DNA of 8,237 bases from Acidimicrobiaceae bacterium (GTDB lineage Bacteria > Actinomycetota > Acidimicrobiia > Acidimicrobiales > Ilumatobacteraceae), in the NCBI GenBank assembly GCA_947487095.1, contig CANKVI010000043.1, forward strand, positions 1 to 8,237, read 5' to 3'. Below, one piece after another: positions 5,752 to 8,237 of this stretch; within the stretch, counting starts at the first letter, position 1; every line of letters begins with the position of its first letter. The position numbers and the translations under genes are program-made. The notes under the pieces are model-generated. The model saw only the letters and a program-made list of their open reading frames with translations, ran no database searches and had not been told where the DNA came from.

Positions 5752-5919
5752 ATGGCAGCAAAGAAGCGCAAGAAGGCCGCTAAGAAGGCCCCTGCAAAGA
5801 AGCGTAAGGCAGCTAAGAAGACAGCAAAGAAGGCAACCAAGAAGGCAACGAAGAAGGCAGCGAAGAAAGCTCCTGCTAAGAAGCGTCGCAAGAAGGCTGC
5901 AAAGAAGGCTGCTAAATAA
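5752..5919 (+). CDS. Histone H1-like Lys/Ala-rich small protein (stand-alone HupB-type tail)
   Basis: 55-residue protein of 26 Lys, 4 Arg, 19 Ala, 3 Thr, 2 Pro and the initial Met; it contains no acidic or aromatic residue. It is built from KKA/KKAA units with two APAKKR blocks (13-18 and 40-45). This composition matches the C-terminal tails of actinobacterial HupB/HupS and H1-like proteins, which bind DNA non-specifically and promote compaction, and it is probably disordered when free. A strong AAGGAG and an ATG start it, and the HU stop is 24 bases upstream. The gene lies in the same frame as HU with no other stop between, so readthrough of the single TAG would give a HupB-like fusion of 158 residues. 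The shared terminator makes the two an operon. It is shorter than common gene-finder cut-offs and can be overlooked. Confidence 0.88.
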   Translation: MAAKKRKKAAKKAPAKKRKAAKKTAKKATKKATKKAAKKAPAKKRRKKAAKKAAK

Positions 5920-5960
5920 TTTAGCCCTTAGCCGATACATAATCGGTTCGGAAAACTGGA

Positions 5961-5992
5961 AATCGAGGGGCTTCGGCCCCTCGATTTTTTTT
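5961..5992 (+). terminator. Strong intrinsic terminator of the HU operon
   Basis: AATCGAGGGGC (5961-5971) and GCCCCTCGATT (5976-5986) form a perfect 11-bp stem with a TTCG tetraloop, followed by a T-run ending at 5992 (eight T from 5985). It lies 41 bases after the stop of the lysine-rich gene. On the opposite strand an A-run precedes and few T's follow the stem, so it serves the converging cofC less well. Confidence 0.93.
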
Positions 5993-6000
5993 GTACCCGA

Positions 6001-6615
6001 TTAGGAAAAGTCTCCCTGTAACCAACTTGCTGGAAGTTGGGCGAGGTCGTCTGGTGTGTCAATGTCGAGACCTAATTTTTCGTGTCGCACCACTCGTACA
6101 GGAAATCCAAGTCGTGCAGCCTCATTTTGGTGGGCTGCAAAACTTCCTGGCCCGTAATGAAATGTGAATTTGCACCCGGCAGGAAGAACTAACACGTTGG
6201 TGCCGTCTTCATGACGGTCGGGAACAATCGTCACGGTTGATGTGACGAGAGTGAAATCAATGATTGAAAGCAACGCCTCGGGAAACGGCAAATCGCTGTG
6301 TGCAACAAGTACCCAGTCGCGCTTGTATTGCGCAGTGTCGACGCCGTTAGCAACTGCGCCATTGAGACCAGCCTTGTGCTGACGAACCACCATCGCGCCG
6401 CGTTCACGAGCCCACTGTGCAACTTCGTCGTTGTCGCACACGACAAAGGTGTCTACGCCTTCGGCCGCTTCGAGAACTCCGCCTGCAGTGAAAGCAGCAA
6501 GTGATGCGCGGTTTTCGGCTGAAAGCACTGGTTCTAGGCGTCCTTTGGCATCACTGAACCCCTTGATGGGTAGCACCACTGCGCCACGCTGCAATGAAGA
6601 AGGGTTTGTTGCCAC
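6001..6615 (-). CDS. cofC: 2-phospho-L-lactate / phosphoenolpyruvate guanylyltransferase (CofC/FbiD)
   Basis: 204-residue enzyme of coenzyme F420 biosynthesis. It activates a phosphorylated three-carbon acid (2-phospho-L-lactate in archaea; phosphoenolpyruvate in mycobacterial FbiD) with GTP for transfer to the deazaflavin Fo. Family motifs seen: PIKGFSDAKGRL (16-27, nucleotide-binding loop), HSDLPF (106-111, metal-binding Asp), PDRHEDGTNVL (132-142), YGPGSF (154-159) and LDIDTPDDL (183-191, second acidic site). Length is normal. The GTG start at 6615 has no Shine-Dalgarno sequence but has TAGGCT six bases upstream; TTG or GTG a few codons inside are alternatives. It diverges from gpsA across 44 bp, a neighbourhood also present in mycobacteria (fbiD beside a gpsA gene). 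It implies that the organism makes F420. The substrate is inferred from lineage. Confidence 0.9.
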   Translation of the reverse strand: MATNPSSLQRGAVVLPIKGFSDAKGRLEPVLSAENRASLAAFTAGGVLEAAEGVDTFVVCDNDEVAQWARERGAMVVRQHKAGLNGAVANGVDTAQYKRDWVLVAHSDLPFPEALLSIIDFTLVTSTVTIVPDRHEDGTNVLVLPAGCKFTFHYGPGSFAAHQNEAARLGFPVRVVRHEKLGLDIDTPDDLAQLPASWLQGDFS

Positions 6616-6621
6616 GGGCGT

Positions 6622-6627
6622 AGCCTA
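6622..6627 (-). promoter_or_regulatory. Putative -10 element of leaderless cofC promoter
   Basis: On the minus strand TAGGCT stands 6 bases before the GTG of cofC, matching TANNNT. With the gpsA element at 6647-6652 it forms a compact divergent promoter. Confidence 0.4.
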
Positions 6628-6648
6628 CGGCGGCAAGTTACTGCCGTA
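6626..6648. repeat. Inverted repeat in the cofC-gpsA divergent promoter
   Basis: TACGGC (6626-6631) and GCCGTA (6643-6648) are exact reverse complements centred on 6637. Nested in the same interval, CGGCA (6631-6635) and TGCCG (6642-6646) form a second, slightly offset repeat. The two presumed -10 elements lie at equal distance on either side of base 6637, so one bound protein could affect both promoters. Confidence 0.45.
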
Positions 6649-6652
6649 ATGT
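6647..6652 (+). promoter_or_regulatory. Putative -10 element of leaderless gpsA promoter
   Basis: TAATGT stands 7 bases before the GTG at 6660 and resembles the -10 consensus. No Shine-Dalgarno sequence precedes that GTG, so transcription probably begins at the start codon. Confidence 0.4.
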
Positions 6653-6659
6653 TTACGGC

Positions 6660-7655
6660 GTGACGCAACGAGTATGTGTGGTCGGTGCAGGCTCGTGGGG
6701 AACCACGATTGCAGCGCTTGCTTCGCACAATGCTCACACCATGTTGTGGTCGCGTCGTGCCGAACTTGCCGAAGAAATCAATTCGCTGCACACCAACTCG
6801 GCGTATCTGGGAGCAACAGCGTTACCCGATGCGTTGCAAGCAAGTAGCGATCTGCAATCGGCGCTTGCGCATGCCGAAGTTGTGGCCATGGCAGTGCCGT
6901 CACAAGGTTTTCGCGAAGTGGCTAGCGAGGTGAGCAAATACGTTCGCTCAGGTGTTCCCATTATCAGCCTGTCGAAAGGGCTCGAGCAGAGCACCTTCAT
7001 GCGCATGAGCGAGGTAATTGAACAGATCATGCCCAACAATCCTGTTGCGGTACTGAGTGGCCCAAACTTGGCGAAGGAAATTCTTGCTGGGCAACCTGCA
7101 GCCAGCGTGATTGCATGCACCGACGAGTCGGTGGCGCGCGAACTGCTTGAAGTGTTTAGTCGACCAGCATTTCGGTTGTACACGAACCCAGATGTCATCG
7201 GTTGTGAAATTGGTGGTGTCGTAAAAAACGTCGTCGCAATAGCCTCAGGTATTTCGCAAGGTTTTGGTTTCGGCGAAAATTCCAAAGCGACTTTGGTAAC
7301 ACGAGGTCTTGCCGAAATGTCGCGCCTTGGTGTAGCGCTTGGCGCGCAATCTGCAACGTTTTCAGGCCTTGCTGGAATGGGCGACGTCATGGCAACGTGT
7401 GCGTCAATGCATAGCCGTAATACCCAAGTTGGTGTTCGGTTAGGAAAAGGCGAAAAGATCGACGACATTGTTGCGTCCATGAACATGGTTGCCGAAGGTG
7501 TGAAAAGTTCTGCATCGGTTGTCGAACTTGCTCACCGCCATTCCATTGAAATGCCAATTTGTGAACAGGTTGCGGCGGTGTGTGCAGGGAAAGTCAGTGC
7601 GGCCGACGCGCTTCGTGCGCTCATGAGCCGACAGAGCAAGAGCGAATTCGACTAG
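6660..7655 (+). CDS. gpsA: NAD(P)-dependent glycerol-3-phosphate dehydrogenase
   Basis: 331-residue cytosolic enzyme that reduces dihydroxyacetone phosphate to sn-glycerol 3-phosphate, the backbone precursor of phospholipids. The Rossmann dinucleotide motif GAGSWG (9-14) is at the N-terminus. SKGLE (105-109, K106), SGPNLAKEI (133-141), the catalytic lysine K189 in EIGGVVKNVVAIASG (183-197), SGLAGMGD (235-242), SRN (252-254) and VAEGVKS (277-283) are all present and in the usual order. Length is typical. The GTG start puts the Rossmann strand immediately at the N-terminus as in homologues; no Shine-Dalgarno sequence is visible, but a -10-like TAATGT lies 7 bases upstream. It is divergent from cofC and followed after 34 bases by a co-directional gene of unknown function. 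Confidence 0.96.
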   Translation: MTQRVCVVGAGSWGTTIAALASHNAHTMLWSRRAELAEEINSLHTNSAYLGATALPDALQASSDLQSALAHAEVVAMAVPSQGFREVASEVSKYVRSGVPIISLSKGLEQSTFMRMSEVIEQIMPNNPVAVLSGPNLAKEILAGQPAASVIACTDESVARELLEVFSRPAFRLYTNPDVIGCEIGGVVKNVVAIASGISQGFGFGENSKATLVTRGLAEMSRLGVALGAQSATFSGLAGMGDVMATCASMHSRNTQVGVRLGKGEKIDDIVASMNMVAEGVKSSASVVELAHRHSIEMPICEQVAAVCAGKVSAADALRALMSRQSKSEFD

Positions 7656-7677
7656 TTCGCTGCGTGGCTGTTTCGGC

Positions 7678-7683
7678 AATACT
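7678..7683 (+). promoter_or_regulatory. Possible -10 element before the last gene
   Basis: AATACT lies 6 bases before the GTG at 7690. It differs from TANNNT in the first base but keeps the important A and final T. A second, internal promoter after gpsA is therefore possible; readthrough from gpsA is the alternative. Confidence 0.25.
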
Positions 7684-7689
7684 TGAAGC

Positions 7690-8237
7690 GTGAGCAACAC
7701 CCCCGGACTGATCTCTTCTATTTCACTCAGTGCAACGGTTCGCCCTGCTGCGCATGTGCTGGGAATTCGCGCTGGTGGTTGGCACGCCATTGTGAATGAG
7801 CGCGGATCTATTCGCATGGATGAAGAGGTCGAAACATTCGATTGGTATGTGGCCGCAGACGACCGCTGGCACAACCCAGCAAAGGAACCAAGTGTTCGAC
7901 AAACTCGTCGTGCGGGTGTTCCTGTTGTTGAAACGCGGTTGCGAATTCCAAGTGGTGATGCGGTGCAACGCGTCTACGCAGTTGCCGACCACGGTGGCTT
8001 GCTGGTAATTGAAATCAGCAATGAATCCACGCTTCCCATTGCTGTTGCCTTTACCCGAAGCGACATTTTGTCGTCACGTCAGCCGAGCCCGCTGGGGCCG
8101 CAGGGCATCGATCTTCCGACCGGCAGTGTGGTGTTTCCAGTTGCGCACGGTTCAACGTTGCGTGTTGCGCTTGCATCGTCGCGGGCAACGGGTGGCACCG
8201 TCAATCTTGAGCAGTTGCCATCTGGTGAACAGCTTCA
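7690..8237 (+). CDS. Protein of unknown function, 3'-truncated by the window
   Basis: Open frame of 182 codons that begins with GTG (MSNTPGLISSISL) and runs past the window end with no stop. An in-frame TGA at 7684-7686 makes this GTG the first possible start. Codon content resembles the neighbouring genes, and the competing frames here show no family features. The product has no signal peptide or membrane segment. It alternates short hydrophobic strands with turns (VLGIRAGGWHAIV 23-35, RVYAVADHGGLLVIEIS 94-110, PIAVAFTRSDI 116-126, GSVVFPVAHGSTLRVAL 145-161), suggesting a beta-sandwich. I do not recognise the family with certainty. A beta-rich N-terminal domain of a larger enzyme, for example a glycosidase-type protein, is one guess. 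It starts 34 bases after gpsA on the same strand and may be co-transcribed. Confidence 0.75.
   Translation, partial: MSNTPGLISSISLSATVRPAAHVLGIRAGGWHAIVNERGSIRMDEEVETFDWYVAADDRWHNPAKEPSVRQTRRAGVPVVETRLRIPSGDAVQRVYAVADHGGLLVIEISNESTLPIAVAFTRSDILSSRQPSPLGPQGIDLPTGSVVFPVAHGSTLRVALASSRATGGTVNLEQLPSGEQL

Noticed and set aside
5475..5891. Minus-strand frame with a Phe/Ala/Leu-rich, membrane-like product
   Set aside because: It is the antisense shadow of HU and of the AAG/GCN repeats of the lysine-rich gene.
6734..7486. 250-codon minus-strand frame inside gpsA
   Set aside because: gpsA has every family motif intact on the plus strand; the antisense product shows none.
7440..7874. Minus-strand frame across the end of gpsA and the start of the last gene
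   Set aside because: It overlaps two better-supported plus-strand genes and has no recognisable features.

Overview
The window looks like a chromosomal segment of an actinobacterium. It carries a WhiB-type iron-sulfur regulator, a PafB/PafC pair, an F420-biosynthesis guanylyltransferase next to gpsA, a PIN-PhoH protein and an HU protein accompanied by a Lys/Ala-rich H1-like tail, all typical of Actinomycetota. By eye the base composition is moderate rather than very GC-rich. Starts are often GTG with no Shine-Dalgarno sequence. A moderate-GC lineage such as Acidimicrobiia fits, but that placement is inference. No tRNA, rRNA, insertion sequence, prophage or CRISPR array was seen.

Layout. Bases 20-1917 (+) hold pafB and pafC, joined by a one-base TAATG overlap. 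They meet, with a single base between, a convergent DEDDh exonuclease (1919-2494, -). Upstream of the exonuclease on the minus strand lie a limonene-epoxide-hydrolase-like protein (2521-2928) and a WhiB protein (2974-3321). The whiB upstream region contains a perfect 18-bp palindrome. A terminator at 3421-3440 closes the next minus-strand gene, a 476-residue PIN-PhoH ATPase (3452-4882). A 560-bp AT-rich intergenic region (4883-5442) with several inverted and phased repeats separates it from the HU gene (5443-5727, +). HU is followed, in the same frame and after one TAG stop, by a 55-residue Lys/Ala protein (5752-5919) with its own strong ribosome binding site. A strong terminator (5961-5992) closes this pair. 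Then cofC (6001-6615, -) and gpsA (6660-7655, +) diverge from a compact 44-bp promoter region. A gene of unknown function (7690 to the window end, +) runs off the edge.

How the genes relate. pafBC are known DNA-damage-response activators and the exonuclease may also act on DNA, but no direct link is visible. The HU/tail pair is the most striking feature. It resembles a mycobacterial HupB (HU domain plus KAAK/PAKK tail) split into two cistrons, and so could set the ratio of HU core to tail independently. cofC beside gpsA is a neighbourhood also found in mycobacteria. Several genes here (pafB, exonuclease, cofC, gpsA, perhaps the last gene) have a TANNNT-like -10 element 6-7 bases before the start codon, which suggests leaderless mRNAs.
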